Below, in pieces: positions 13,601 to 26,507 of a DNA stretch of 64,000 bases. The notes below the pieces were generated by a model that was given only the letters and a program-made list of their open reading frames with translations, ran no database searches and had not been told where the DNA came from. The position numbers were made by a program, and so were the translations under genes. Positions within the stretch are counted from its first letter, which is position 1. Each line of letters begins with the position of its first letter. The DNA is from Membranipora membranacea (taxonomy: Eukaryota > Bryozoa > Gymnolaemata > Cheilostomatida > Membraniporidae): NCBI GenBank assembly GCA_914767715.1, contig OU612074.1, positions 12,002,062 to 12,066,061 on the forward strand. The letters are read 5' to 3'.

Positions 13601-16600
13601 GTAGATGATAAGCTAAAGACAGAAAACTACTTCAAGATCACGTTTGATCCATTGGCTTGCATTCGGAGTTGCTCCCCCTTCCACTGGTTACACCGCCACT
13701 GGATGGGGAGCAGCCCCAAAAGCAGGCAAGCGGATCAAACTTGATCATTATGCTACTAGGAGGCGTTTTTACTTGCTGTGTCTCCAATACTCCCTAATAA
13801 TAAACATTTATGATTTATATCTAAGTGCTTTATGACTAATGAAACTCTATATTACATCATCATTTTGTGAATTTAATATTAACAATTATCAACTATGCAC
13901 GTATTGGATAGACTGTGAAAACTAGATATCACATTTTAGCAATACTAGGTCCGAGCAACTATGTACAGGATCAAATAACTTAGATTCAAATATAAAAAGA
14001 ACAATTCAAAAATTAACGTTCAAAGTTCAAAATTTGAAATTCATAACAAATGATAACTCAAAAAATTAACGGATTCACCTGGATTCGCCTTGTTTGCACA
14101 TTGTAAGTGTACATTGTAACACTGGAACACTGATATATGAGAGGGTGTTATAATTATTTTATTAATCGACATGAAAAGAACTTCAAATTTCACATGTTAT
14201 ACTCTCTGTAGCGTTTGAGGTTCCCCTCATTTTTCGCTAGTTTAAACCTGGATATTAATACTGTGACCAAGTTATGTAAATGTCTGTCATTTACCCAATG
14301 CACACCCAGTAAACAATGCTGTTGAGAATTTAATATCCTATTGCAAGTCAAAACACTGACTACTGGTACAAAAATGCACATTCTTGGCTTCGGCATTTTT
14401 CCTGTTTTCCAAAACATGCAGTGATCGCAAATCGCAATGGAGCCTAGCCTGGGATTCAGGCCAAAAAGAGGCCTTGTCTGTATTATTGGTGATGTTGGAT
14501 ATTGCTTCTATGCTGTTATCTACTCATTTATCACTATTATTGTACCTATATAAATAGGTCCATGTGCTTGTGTTTTGATTGGCTTATGGGGTTTGGTTTG
14601 TTATCGTGTTGAATTATCTGCTCATGTTGGGTTATTTGTTTGTTTGGTAACAAACCTACACACCCAACATGAGTAGATAACACACAATTGTTGAATCCCA
14701 GTCTAAATAGAGCCATGCATGCTACCTGGTCATCTGCAAGAATTTTGAGTGAAACAGGTTAACAGTATGAGCAGATTCCCAAGGGAATTCCAAGTTAGTG
14801 TTGGGAATATTCATTGACTATAGCTTGAACAGTTAAAAGGTTGATTAAAAATTAAAAAAAGTTAGGCTTTTCCTATCAAATAATAGCCAAACAATCAAAT
14901 TTATCTCCTGCAGTACTTTTTCAACGCTAAGGAGACAATGCAGGGCTTTTAGTAACTAGTTGTTATTAAAATAATAAAAAGATAAACTTGTGATTTATTG
15001 CCAAAAAGTTGTCAAACTAAACACAAGTACAAGGAGTTAGTAAGTTCCTCCACCTATTTTTTGGGCATGGGTAGGCTGATTAATTTGTTGTACTTGAAGC
15101 TGATCAAATATAGTTGTGAGACTCTCGCAATACCATTACATAGCGATTGCCAGAGTCTTGCAACTGAGGCTTTTCCATTAGGGAACCATCTTTGTTTTTC
15201 CCCTCCTAAAGATGAGGGGCTAGGGAGGACTTGCATCTTATTAGCCCATACTAATTAGATTACAATGCTACCACAAGTTATGTCATCTGTATACAACATA
15301 ACAAAATCACATCGGTGTGTTTACAAACAGCAGATGCTAATTGTAGGTCCAGTAACTACACTGGTCACAAATATTAGTCATTCAAGGCCACACACAGATG
15401 TACAGATCAAGGCGTTTTATGGCCTTGCAACATATTAGTTCTGACACTCAAACTGTGCTGGAATGGCATAATTCTGCTGGTAGTGGCATTTCTTTGTCAA
15501 CTGTCAACCACTTTGCTCTCCCAAAGTGGGAAAGTGTTTGATAATGAAATGCTACTACCAGCAGAATTATGCCATCACGACACAGTTTAAGCGCTTAAAC
15601 TAAGTACTGACCTAGTTATACAAGGTTTTTACGGTGAGAATAGTCAAGGCTCTTCTTGGTAAAATTTACGAATATCCCGTATTTATACCTTTTATACATT
15701 TAAATTTTCATGAATTGAACATTTTTGCCAACTTTGTCAGTACTAAGGTTGCATGACTATAAAACTCTTTGGTCTTGCAGACAAAAAAAAAGAAAGATGT
15801 CACATGTCACACTGGGTTTAAAGTCACACAATTCAAACGTTAGTAAGTCAGTCGTATATAGCATTGTCTGTCAGCACCATATACTTAATATACTCCTGAG
15901 TATATGAGTTCTGTGGTCAGCACAGACAGAATAAAGGTTGGCATAGCAAGGGTTGGAAGAGCGAGCACTAAACTCGAGAATAACAAAAAATGGTAAAAAT
16001 AGGGTAGGCCTATGCTGTTTCCGATTCGTCATCGCTGCAGAAACAGGGAGGGGGTTATACATTTGATCCGAAGAGTCATTTTCAGCAAAAAATTGCTATA
16101 AATGCAACTTGGAGCCTAACAACGCCATGCTGGTCTTTGTTGTGTTAACGAATAATCTATTGATGTTGTTTCCTGGAGTAAGTTCTCAATGTTTACTTTG
16201 TCAGATCACCATGGAAATGTGATATAGTGTGCCCAGTTTTTTTTCTGCTTCACATAATTTTTCAGTATCACTTTCAGCTCAAAGAAGGCGATACGATAGG
16301 CCTAGTCTGAGAGTCACCATGTAGATCAAAGAGTAAGTAATTATTGCTGTATATACATTTAAACGCTGTGATACTAGTCTTGTCATGGGGCTAATTTTTT
16401 TTTGTACTCAGAAAACAAAAAATTGGCCGCGTGCCAAGGCTAGTGATACGGGATGAAAATGGACCACACATCTTGGTTTAAAGTTAGCGGGCCTGGTACA
16501 AACTCTGCACACTCCTTACCTTATCTTAGGCCCAATTACAGGGTCAAAGAACTCATCAGATCTTAATAAATAGGATAAAGAATAGAAATGGAACACGGAA

Positions 16601-18483
16601 CAGACCCAGTCAGGGTAAACGCAGTGATCAAGTTGGATCGATTTGGCTGCATTCGGAGTTGCTCCCCTCTGCTGCAGCGTGACCAGTGGAAGGGGAGCAA
16701 CTGGAATGCAGCAAATTGGATCAAACTTGTTCTAGGTAAACATAGTGATCAAGTTGGATCCACTTTGCCCATATTTCAGTTGTTCACATTTTATTTTGGT
16801 ATGCCTGTTGGCAACTCAAACTTCTATCAAAGGCAAATTGGATCATACTTGATTCCAGGTAAATGAGTATCACTAGCTATTAGTATTAGTCATAAGCCAA
16901 AAGCCAGAATGTTCTTCTGTCAAAGATACTGAGTCAGAACCAAATATGATGTACGAGTATAGGTAAGAATTGAGTGGCCTTGGACTAAACATAATCTAGG
17001 TTCTAGAGGCTACATCACATCTCAAAAGTTGATGCATCAACATTGAGCGACACAACAAGGAAAAAAGAGGCAAAGTTGACTCATTGTTTGCCCATTTTTT
17101 CAAGGTAAGACCAGTCATCATTCATTTCTGTCGGAAATAACTTGCCTGATGCTTATCATGCAAAAACAAGGAAGAAACAGAAAACATGGCTGGTGGCTTG
17201 CCAATTTTCGTCTTGTCAATGGCATGAAAGCAATTTTCATGTGGTTAGATAAATATTACCTGCGTATAACAGGAAAAAAAGATGGATGTCATGCTAAGCA
17301 GTCTTGAGAAAACATTATTATATTCATAGTGTTTGGCAAAAATCTCAGAGTTCCAAGTAATTCAGCATATACAGATTTCATAACCAAGATGCAGTCATCT
17401 TCTATAATTCTATAACACTGGTAACCACAATCATAGTATATATAGCTCTTCTTTATTTTTGTTATGGCTGGCTAAGGACGCCCACCATGAAATTTCTTGT
17501 CAAATAAACCCCAAGACTGTACATGCGAATCGAAATATAGGCCAAGAGGTAGGTCAATGATAAATTGCATGGACTTATTTAAGTCTATGGTTCACTCAAA
17601 ACATTTTGACATAATTATTGACCTATCCTTATGTGCACTAGTGAGTAGCAAGAAATTAGTTTTTCAACCATTCTTGTCCTGGTTTAGTTGCTTTGACAGA
17701 AGAATTTCCTTTAAGCCAGCAGTGGAATGATGGATGACTAAATTATGTTGTTTTCTCATATTTTGAAGTGTCAAAAATGAGTTACATGAGCAAACTTTAG
17801 ACAGGTATTGCTAAACTTTAGACAGGACTAATTGCCTTGTCTTATGAGACAGACTGAGATAGATGATGGAATAAATGATGGAATAAATATCAGGCGATTT
17901 TTGGCACTTGGGTATTTTTCTGACATAAGAATTTGTCGTGTTATGATGTTGATTATTAAAATCGAAGAGCATTTAGCATTGTTCAAGAAACTTCTGCTTC
18001 ATCTAACTAGTGCTCCAATTTCACCCAGCCATGCCTTTAATCCCATATAGAAAGCAGATGAAGTCTATCATAAGATAACACAACCCATGTCTTATACCCC
18101 TCCACCCCCCCCCCCTCGCCAAAGAGTCAATATCACCATAACTTTAACCCCGCCTATCATAGAGCATTAGCATTGTGCAAGGAGGACGCGTTTCATTTAA
18201 CCATTGCTTCCATTTCACCCAGCCGTGACGTTAAAAACCAAAGATCACGCAACCATGTCTTATGTGATCCACAGCTTAACCCTTTCTCCCCCTCGTCCAA
18301 ATTTCAATATTTACACAACTTTGACCAAACTTACCTTCTGAAGCTGTATACGATAATAGATACAAAGACTGTGATTATGAAGAGGACGAACAATCGCCTG
18401 AAGCATTGTAATCCAGAGATTGCGACGGCAGCCTGACTCGGCTCTGTACCGACAGCATTACTAGTAGTCCGCTTGTGAACCAT
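7608..18483 (-). CDS. beta-1,4-galactosyltransferase family gene (partial exon set)
   Basis: This is a Golgi type II glycosyltransferase that would transfer galactose (or GalNAc) from a UDP-sugar to terminal GlcNAc. Exons seen, in coding order: 18335-18483, 13347-13551, 12390-12549, 11126-11264, 8468-8658 and 7608-7835. Exon 1 begins MVHKR and holds a cytoplasmic tail, an FRR stop and a hydrophobic anchor at about residues 31-48. Exon 2 is a stem with NFT, NTT and NSS sequons. Exon 3 ends CPDIPQSL and joins in phase to IGEIKVFKD and then AIIIPFR, the family's start of the catalytic domain. Exon 6 has FNRALLMNVGF and the DVDLLP metal/donor motif; exon 7 has GWGGEDDD and MIQHDKDSGNEANPNR. All junctions keep phase except 11126 to 8658, which needs one more exon (the region after IIIPFR) that I could not find. 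The C-terminal exon after NPNR was also not found. The family is certain; the subtype (B4GALT1-6) is not. Confidence 0.93.
8035..8166. mobile_element. hairpin MITE family 1, copy b
   Basis: The right end is CAGTTTAAGCACTTAAACTT and the arms contain GTTGTAGCATTTCATTATCA and its near complement GACAATGAAATGCTACCACC. It lies in the intron between exons 6 and 7. A 75-80 bp non-MITE flank (AAATTGACACAATAA) is duplicated on both sides (7972-8046 and 8176-8256). Confidence 0.7.
8770..9105 (-). mobile_element. tRNA-Thr-like SINE/MITE composite
   Basis: On the minus strand, AATAGCTCAGTGTGTAGAGC resembles an A box and GCGGATTCAAATCCC a B box, with CCTTGTAA at the anticodon position (TGT, Thr-like). 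The tRNA-like part is embedded in sequence with inverted ends (ACCTCACTTATAAG and ATTATAGGTGAGAT), and CTTATAAGT-type motifs recur inside. It lies in the galactosyltransferase gene, between exons 4 and 6. It is not a functional tRNA gene because the acceptor stem is not preserved. Confidence 0.65.
10701..10730. repeat. 30-bp perfect palindrome
   Basis: CCAGAGACTATAGAT is followed directly by its reverse complement, flanked by TTTAA on both sides. It lies in a galactosyltransferase intron. Confidence 0.85.
12861..12948. mobile_element. hairpin MITE family 1, copy c
   Basis: A compact near-perfect hairpin. TAGTTTAAGCGCTCAAACGG pairs with CCGTTTGAGTGCTTAAACTA reading inward, and GGGATGCTGGT pairs with ACCAGCATCCC. 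It lies in the galactosyltransferase intron between exons 2 and 3. Confidence 0.85.
13179..13296. mobile_element. hairpin MITE family 2, copy b
   Basis: CTTGCATTCGGAGTTGTTCC and GGAACAACTGGAATGCAGGC are inverted, ending in AATCAAACTTG. Located just after galactosyltransferase exon 2, in the intron. Confidence 0.8.
13636..13747. mobile_element. hairpin MITE family 2, copy c
   Basis: ATCACGTTTGATCC and GGATCAAACTTGATCAT flank an inverted GGAGTTGCTCCCCC and GGGGAGCAGCCCC. It lies in galactosyltransferase intron 1, about 85 bp upstream of exon 2. Confidence 0.8.
14604..14692. repeat. inverted repeat
   Basis: TTATCTGCTCATGTTGGGT near 14606 pairs with ACCCAACATGAGTAGATAA ending near 14690 around a 40-base spacer. 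A short hairpin element in galactosyltransferase intron 1. Confidence 0.7.
15440..15602. mobile_element. hairpin MITE family 1, copy d
   Basis: GGCATAATTCTGCTGGTAGT pairs with ACTACCAGCAGAATTATGCC, and the right end is CAGTTTAAGCGCTTAAACTA. It lies in galactosyltransferase intron 1. Confidence 0.85.
16625..16735. mobile_element. hairpin MITE family 2, copy d
   Basis: A well-kept copy: ATCAAGTTGGATCGATTTGG, then GCATTCGGAGTTGCTCCCC pairs with GGGGAGCAACTGGAATGC, ending TTGGATCAAACTTG. Galactosyltransferase intron 1. Confidence 0.85.
16747..16853. mobile_element. hairpin MITE family 2, copy e, adjacent to copy d
   Basis: A diverged copy starting ATCAAGTTGGATCCACTTTG and ending GCAAATTGGATCATACTTGA, with a TAAACATAGTGATCAAG join showing tandem arrangement with copy d. 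Confidence 0.7.
18335..18483 (-). CDS. B4GALT-like first coding exon with signal anchor
   Basis: The exon starts at the ATG at 18483 and runs 149 nt to a consensus donor (GTAAG). It encodes about 30 hydrophilic residues ending in CFRR and then an 18-residue hydrophobic stretch (about 31-48), the layout expected of a Golgi type II signal anchor. It ends with two bases of an Arg codon, completed exactly by the first base of the exon at 13551, so the link to the exon about 4.8 kb away is supported by phase as well as by topology. 5' UTR and promoter would lie above 18484; I see no clear TATA box. Confidence 0.82.
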
Positions 18484-20515
18484 GTCATCTATATATCCTC
18501 TTACAGTAACTACTAGATGTCTCTATCCGTTAATAGCAAATGAAGGGAGGCTTCAAAATTATCCTATAAGAAAGTTTTTGGTGTCAGCTTATATATGACA
18601 TCTATATATCCTACAGTCTTCCAAAGTAGAGTGATTTGTGTCAGCTTACATGTACTCTTAAATTTAACATCTCATGTAACAGCTGCCCCACCTGTTACAG
18701 GCCTTATGTTTCCTGTCCTGCTGGTGTAAATGTTTCAGTACTGTGTCTTACTGCGTACAGTTGGATATCTCTCTTTTCGTGTTATGCCTGTTCTACTGCT
18801 TACTGCACCATCAGTGGTAGCGACGTATTAGCGACGTGGTAACAACATATAAGCGAAGTATCGGTGGCAGCAAAGGGATACAATATTTACAGTGGGGTCG
18901 ACGCTGAGATTATCCAGTTACAAAATGACACTTATAAATCTGCTGATGGACTTAATAAGATTCAAATCTAATGCGCAATTCCTCCGGATGCGGCAATTGT
19001 AGGATAGGTCGTAGATAGTAGGCCTAGTTCTAGACTGTTGTCTGGTCAGTAAAATGGTCACATCAAATCTGCAAGACAAGAATAAAATCCAGTCGTTCAA
19101 TTATGATTGTCGACTGGTACCTCTATGTACAACTAATTAAGCCAATGCACTCGTAACATTCACAGAACATATCTGTTATGTGTGTGATACAATGATAAAT
19201 GATTAATTATCGGCAGCTGGTCACAACTACTTTAGGACACTAGTCAACTAGACTTGAGCTTAGCATGAAAGATGCAAAGCTGGTACTCGACAAGTGTCAC
19301 AGTGTAGCATCTGCATCATACATTATCAACTATCGCATACATACACAACAATCAACCACGGGTGGGGGGGGGGGGGGGGCTCAGGTCTAGGAGGGGGGCT
19401 CAGACAAATAACCTACAGCCATGTCAACATGAGTATGTACCCATATGAGTGAAGTAATAGCCAGCATGAGAAAACTTTAGACATTTCGAGTGGGTTTGAA
19501 ATGGCAAAATTTCCTTCCCGTTAATATCTCCTCAACCTATATAATAAACCTTAGCCAGTGAAAATTAGTTCCTACTTCCATTGAGTCACTCCTGAACTAT
19601 CTTAACTAAACTCATGCTATTATTCACTCGTCAAGGGTACAACATACTTTAAACAACTTACATACACCAAGGAGTAACTTTTTGCATACACCATAAATGT
19701 CAACCATGGAAATACTCCTTTAAATAACTGATATAGATAAACACGTAAATAAAGGTATATATATGTTTATGATGTCTCCAAAAGAAGACAAATGATGCGA
19801 CACAAATTGACATCCACAGTATGTGATGCACAGTCAACTACTGCAGTAGGCCTATCTAAAAACTACATACCCCTATAACAGGATGTCTTGTGTTTCGAAC
19901 AATGGATGTTATTTATAAACTTAAAATAATGGATTTCACTTCGAAATAATTGAAGTGGTGAAAACTTATAGAAACTATAAATAATGGTTTTTTTCACTTC
20001 AGAATAACTAATGTGATGTAAACCACATCTTACTTGAATGCACTCCAAACAAACTGTAAAGAATGATCAAAATGGCATGCCTAGTTATTGACGCTAATCA
20101 GTTGTTTTTTTACCACCGGCCAGTTTTTTTAAAAACAACAACCCGACAATACCGCCCTAGCATTGTGAAGTATTTACAAGAGAAAATGAAATAGCTGTTA
20201 TGAGCAAATTTGAGACAGCAAATTTTATGTACTCCAATTTCAGCAAGTGGAAATTGGTGCTAGCTCATCTAAACTCTAGCTAGTATTAATCTCTACGTGG
20301 AAGTACGAACACTGTCGGTCTGTGTATGTTTTTCAGGTATTTGAGATAGTATAGTTATAGTTTTCAACTCACAATCGTCCAAAATAGAAACTGATTTAGA
20401 CAAGTTGGAGGTTGTCCCAACAATCAACCAATACCTAAATATCTTGGAGTAAGTAACGAAATGCCCATCCCTCACAGTGGTAAATCCTATACCAACTCAC
20501 AAATTTCCAGAATGT

Positions 20516-20557
20516 TTGAGAACCAAAAATAAGATAATATCTTATTTCTGGTTCTCA
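20516..20557. repeat. short inverted repeat
   Basis: GAGAACCAAAAATAAGAT and ATCTTATTTCTGGTTCTC are reverse complements with one mismatch and almost no loop. Intergenic. Confidence 0.75.
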
Positions 20558-21449
20558 ACAAAATACCAATTCAATGAGGTATTAGAAGCAGAATGATATA
20601 TGATAAAAAAAAAAGGACAGACGATGCACCCACCTAGCTCAGCACCATCTTCACTCAGCATGACTCCGCCAACTACTAACTTATCAATCAGTGGTTAGGT
20701 TTGTCGGATGATGATCATACACACGTAATGGGGTGAGGTTTTATCAAAGATAACAACAAGTGAAGATATGACGGTTACTATGAAACAAAGCATACATTAT
20801 CTATCCCCCCAAGCACCACAATGTTTACATAGACTTTCGTAAATAAGCTAATTTAGAGCAGGTTTAGATAGAGGTCAATAAAAATCATCCATGCTGTTAT
20901 AGAGCCCAAATATAAAACCACAATTTAATTTAGTCAAATCAGCTGCGAAAGTGAATATATAATCAATGTCAGAATAATGCAGATACTAGAACCTCAAATT
21001 AACTAAGAGGGAATGACCAAGTTTCCTAGAAATTAAAGTTGTGTTATCCGAGTGCTAAGTTGTTAAGGCGTGATTCCAGGGTCGAGTGCCGAAACAGAAC
21101 AGAATTGCAGTGCAACTTTTCAGGAAAACTTTCAATTAGTTATTCACTGAAAACACTGAAAAGCGTCCACGCATAAAAGCTACGAAAATTGGCCGTTTAA
21201 TCTGGACAATATTTACTGGTATTAAAATTTGCCAAAATTACTAGTCCAGACATAAAAGCACATTTAGCCTTTTTGTAAGCCTTATTGTTTTCTTTTGTTA
21301 GTTGTTTTGTTCTTTGCTTTGTTGCTAGCTTTCATTTTGGCCATTCACTTGCAAAACAAAACGCCTATTATGTTATTGATTGTACCAATTAATTTCCACT
21401 ATTGATATAAAAAATGAGTATAATCCATTCTACTAACTGTCTCAGCCAG

Positions 21450-21648
21450 GGGGGTTTTTAAATTAGAATCAGGACAAATCGCAATCTGAGTGAGTGTGCC
21501 ATGCTAGTGTTTCGCTCATAAATCGCTCACTCAATGATGGAACTATAGTATACATTCTGACTCTGAGTGAGCGATTTTGTCCAATTGAAAGAACAAGTGT
21601 ATGTTAATTTTGAGCGATGTAAAGCATCGCCCATTCTAATTGAAAGAT
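21450..21648. mobile_element. possible MITE with TCGCTCACT repeats
   Basis: TTTTAAATTAGAATCAGGACAAATCGC-type sequence at the left (split as TTAGAATCAGGACAAATCGC) is loosely inverted against GCGATTTTGTCC and ATTCTAATTGAAA at the right, and GTGAGCGA/TCGCTCAC motifs recur inside. The boundaries are uncertain. Confidence 0.4.
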
Positions 21649-24600
21649 CTCCCAGCATTTTTCTGTGACTTTTCTGTTCTCTCAGGATAGAAAGTGATAC
21701 ATCAATATATAACTAATGACGAGAAATACCAGACTTGCTCAACAAGAACAGCCCATCATGTGACTGAGAACTCTTAAACCCCATGCTCATGGCGGCAGCC
21801 CAGGCTACTACACCTCCAGTCTCATCTCAAAATAATTTACACTTGTTTAAAGCTGTTTGTGGTTGAAGGGTGGGATTGATTGACATTAGGAGACTAATTT
21901 GCAACAATAAGAGTCTTCCATTGCAGTTATTGCTGACTGGCCAGACAGCAGAAATTTAAAGGGATTTAGTTTTCATGGTATCTCTGCAGTGACACTATTG
22001 TATGCAGGTATATCATAAGAGAGTGGTAGGCGTCAATTCTAGTTATTGATGTCAGTCGCTGCTCTGATGAGAGGATGGGGAGGGTTGGTTGTTTGATTGA
22101 TATTATTTTAATAATATAATAATTTATAATAATCTTATAATAATATACCCATCATTTTATCAAACTTGTAGGCCTTTATGAATGTAATACAAATGAGACA
22201 TAAGGCCAATATGTGTGAGAAGTTTTTTGCGTCTTTCAGATGTGAAATAAGCTGAGTGTGTTGGACAATGACCTGTTCATCAGAGCAGTTCTATGTTGAT
22301 AAGTGAGCATCAATACCTGCCAAAATTCATCTTTGAATTCTAAAAACCTTGACCACTAGATAAAAGTGTTAATGAACATCCACTTTGGTTTCTGTATGCA
22401 GGGATGTTTTGTATGAAAAGCCAAAACAGATATAAATGGCTGTTGCAGAGAGCTCTTATAAATCTCAAAAACGGGCAAACGAATACGTGTTATTTTGGTT
22501 TAATAATATAATGTTAGAGGGTGACAGCATTAAAATGCAGTTACTCTCATGTAATGTGATCAACCCATAGATATAAAAATACAGTATAGATAATATATTG
22601 CATTTCATCGAACATTGTCATTGCGCTTGCTACTACCTGTATTTATAGTGACAATCTGAAATGTCAGAAAGCCCCCCCCCCCCCCCGCACTGTGGTCAAG
22701 GCCAAGTATAATATTGTAAGAACTTCGTTTGTTGTAATTCGTTGTATTGGTAGTACAAGTAGAGTGACAAGTGACAGTGATAGAGTGACAAGCCTTTTGG
22801 TTGACACTGTCAAATTTGCAAAACCTGAGTATAATGTAGCCATCATATTATTGGATAGACAGGAGCATGCAATGACAAGTCTGATTCTCTTCTTTAAATC
22901 TATGGATTAACCTGACTTTCGAGGATGAGTGTGACTGAGGGTTATTAGATCTGCAGGTAGTGCCAGCACAAAGTCTTGGCATACTTTTCATGCTGTCAAC
23001 ATGCAACAGAAATGATGCGCAGGCCTGTGCTCAATGAAAGCAGCCTGCTGTTAAAACCTTCTGAAGTAAATCACTATATGCTTTGAGATGTTTATGATAT
23101 ATTCAGAAAGTACCCGAGAGGTCACCATGACTCCAGGTAAACTAAATGAGGATTTGAAAATCACCATCAAATCAATGGGCCTATGGGTCAAAAAAGAAGT
23201 ATCTCGTCTGTCATAGTCTTTCATTTCCTGGAGATGTTTAAGTCTTGTCACTTGTCAAGTTTTGTGGACAATTGTTGACATATCTGATAATAAGGGGCAA
23301 TAATATGATAATCAATATTCGTGATTGATGAGGAAAATATTACTTTCCTTGATTCATCAAAAGGCTTGCCTTGCAGATCATTCTGATCACAGGCCTGCTG
23401 TGGTTCCGGCGATTACAATGCTCAAGCGGCTGAGTCACCAATACCATTCTCTCTCACAGGAAAACCTAGTGAGATATTTGACTAGATTTTGTATTAAATT
23501 ACGCACACATTTACACAATATAATAAAATTGTGTACATGTGTATTGTTTGTGATAAAAACATTATATATGTTCATTGTAATGAATTTGGCAACAGGCCTA
23601 CTCCCTCGCTGGGATTTTCTTTGGAGAGAGAACAAAAGGTTTGGACCATTGAGTTGACTGTGGCACTTTCACACTGGACGTGCACAAACTACAGTGACTG
23701 TGGAAATAACCTATAGGAGTTACTCATTGATACAACTTCCTCTGTTACTGAATTTAATTAAGAAGTACTCCTTGATTGAACACACTCAACAACAGCGGTA
23801 GGGCCACACCACAAACAATGTGAGAAGAGAAATAAGCAAACTATGTGCTCTGGCTTACTGCCTTTACTTACAGTTAACAGTAGTAATAGTAGAAGGAACT
23901 AGGTATCTTAGTTGAAACAGAATGAAATTCATTCATTTGATCTAAAGGAGTAACCCTCACAGGTTCACTGTTACTCCTCGATTCAAGCAAACAAACAATC
24001 AATAATAATGATGAATAATTCATTCCAATTTCAAAAGCGGCATGCATGTCATACCAATGTTGTTTAGTTTATTGGTCATACCAGTCCAAGGACTGGAGTT
24101 AACTCGTAACTGTAACTGCTTGGTCAAACAAACTAGCTAGATATGCTAAGTTTTTAATAAAGGCTGTTGATTCATATTTAGTTGTAGTACAAGGATTGGA
24201 GTAGTAATGAAATAATAAATATTTAGCCAACTACCTTTTCTATAAACCTCACAATTAAATCAAAGAGTACAATAAGACTCCTTCTCCTTGATTAATTAAA
24301 TTACTTTCACTTCAGTTTCTAATTAGTGTGACTATTAGGTATGACATATAAAAGTATTTGGCATTTTTGATTGACTCACATTTCAGCTTATTGTCCCAGT
24401 TTCAGTTATGAGAGGATCAATTGAATCCTCATGTATCTTCCAGAAAATTACTGGAGTGACAGTTAGTTGATAATCATCGAACCAAGACCACAACTTTCAC
24501 TTGATTTTGAACCAAAGGTCATACTTTTCAACGAGATCTAACCAAGGAGTTGGTGACTCCTTCATCTAACTCATTTCACTTCATTTGAGAGATCATTACA

Positions 24601-26507
24601 CAGCGAGCAGCTTTACTTTCTTTATTGATGACTTGTTTCTTTTGCGGGGAAAGCAACTCCAAACAATCTCCAAGCTTCACTCCAAACAGGGAGGGTGATC
24701 CCAAACTCTCTGGAGGGATGGAGTTTGCATCAATCTCTCTGCTCGGAAGGGCACAACTCCGTTCAAGTACATGAATAAAGCGTATTTCCCCTTTTAATGT
24801 TGACAGGGAGAGCAGCGTGGAGATGGTCCTGTCGGTCCAGGCTTGCTCTAGTGTCTTATGGAGTATGGACCAGTATGTAATGTGCTGTTTGTGATATCAA
24901 AATTCATATGGTAATTTGTATATTAGGTCGACTGGTAGGTGCTGGTGCTACCGTCATACTCCTCAAGTACTTCTACCGATTTTGTGTGACAAGAAGACTT
25001 CTTGACGTGAGGCAGAACCTGCTTCCTTGGCTTTGGACGAAAAGCTTAGCTGTCCCCACTCTTACCTGTCGTTTTTGCACAGTTTTGACAGTAACACACT
25101 ACCTACGTATAACCTCCTAACAAAAATGGGATGATCCCAGTGAACATCAACCTTACCCTCAACTTTCATCAATTCGTTGCAGTGGCCAGATATTGGGTGA
25201 TTTGCTTTAACCGAATCGGTGATTTACTCTTAAAGCTGGACATGTATCACACGATATCATCTCAAAAGATTAATTCAACCACTTGTCTATATAGAAGAAG
25301 AGATAATCCGAGTGATATTGTAAATATGAGCTCGTGTTTCTAGGTTTCACCAATTTGAGAGACAATATTAACTAGGAGCTGAGGCTGTATGTGTGACTAG
25401 AAGAAATTTGATTTGGTGTTTAGATTTACAACTTCCTTACTTCTACGAATGGCTATCGACCTTCAAATGCAATAGAACCAAGCCATAGCGCACCTCAAGT
25501 TCTAACCTATGAAAAAACAATTGGGTGTTACTACTGTGCCCAAGATTGATCAATGTACTTTCAATATCAGGCTTTGGCGACAGAGTGGGCAGTTTTCTTT
25601 CTGATTGTCAGAACAAATAATTAGTCGCATTGTAAGCCAGTACCTAGGAAGACTACTCTACCTCAATTTCATGGTTAGCTTTCTAGCAACACCACGGCCA
25701 AGACCATTGTGAAAAACTTAGGCTATTTAGGCTAATGAACTGTATGCTTTTCTCGGAGTTGTTCTCCTTACCTCAAAGAACAGACAACTTCATAGTTGAC
25801 CAAAACAGGTATGCATGTGCCTAGCTACAAGACTACAGGCTACAACCACCTATCATGGGGGAACAGCGCTGTGAGCACTAAGACTACATTTTAGCTAAAG
25901 GAGTTTAAATATATCAAATGTTGCGTTTAAAAGTTTGTCAAGTTTAAATCTGTGAACATTACCATACTTGTATGTTTTGACACTCGATCACCGACAGGGT
26001 TTTGAATTGTTAACCAAGAACATAACCAGCCTTATTGATTACATGTCTTAGCACAGATAATTTTTAAAAACAGGCGAAATCAATCATGGTTTTTGAAGGA
26101 AACTTTATACAACAATTCAAAGAAATTCATCTCCGGGTAAAAAAAGGGCAATAAAAAACTGAAATACTTGTTGTTGCCCTGTTACCCGAGTTACTTGTGA
26201 ATGTATAAACTTAAACTTTAGATTAAGATAACTTTAGTATGTACATATATAGGGTACTAGTCATGACAGCGGCACTCCTTGATGGCAGCTTGATGTTGTT
26301 GGTGTACAAGTTGGTAATACAGCAAGAAAAGATGTTCTCTTTCCAGCACTGCGCATTCACTTCAGTCTTTTTAGGGAAGAGTTTGTGTACATATACACCA
26401 TCATAATTGCATTTGGTGTATCGTAGTGAGATGTAGACTCAGGCCCTGACTGAAGCAAGATTTGTGTGTAGAGTCAGACTCCCCTTGTTTATCAGGTAAA
26501 ACCCAGG

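Larger units (their letters stand above)
18484..26507. other. intergenic region between two minus-strand genes
   Basis: No gene recognised. It holds a G run of about 18 bases (about 19363-19380), a C run (about 22673-22686), AT-rich TAATAATAT stretches near 22120-22150, and the inverted repeats listed separately. Short ORFs show no protein-like motif. Confidence 0.5.

Noticed and set aside
24780-24840. Collagen-like Gly-x-y stretch (GGGAGAGCAGCGTGGAGATG region)
   Set aside because: Only a few triplets, with no open frame of useful length and no splice sites.
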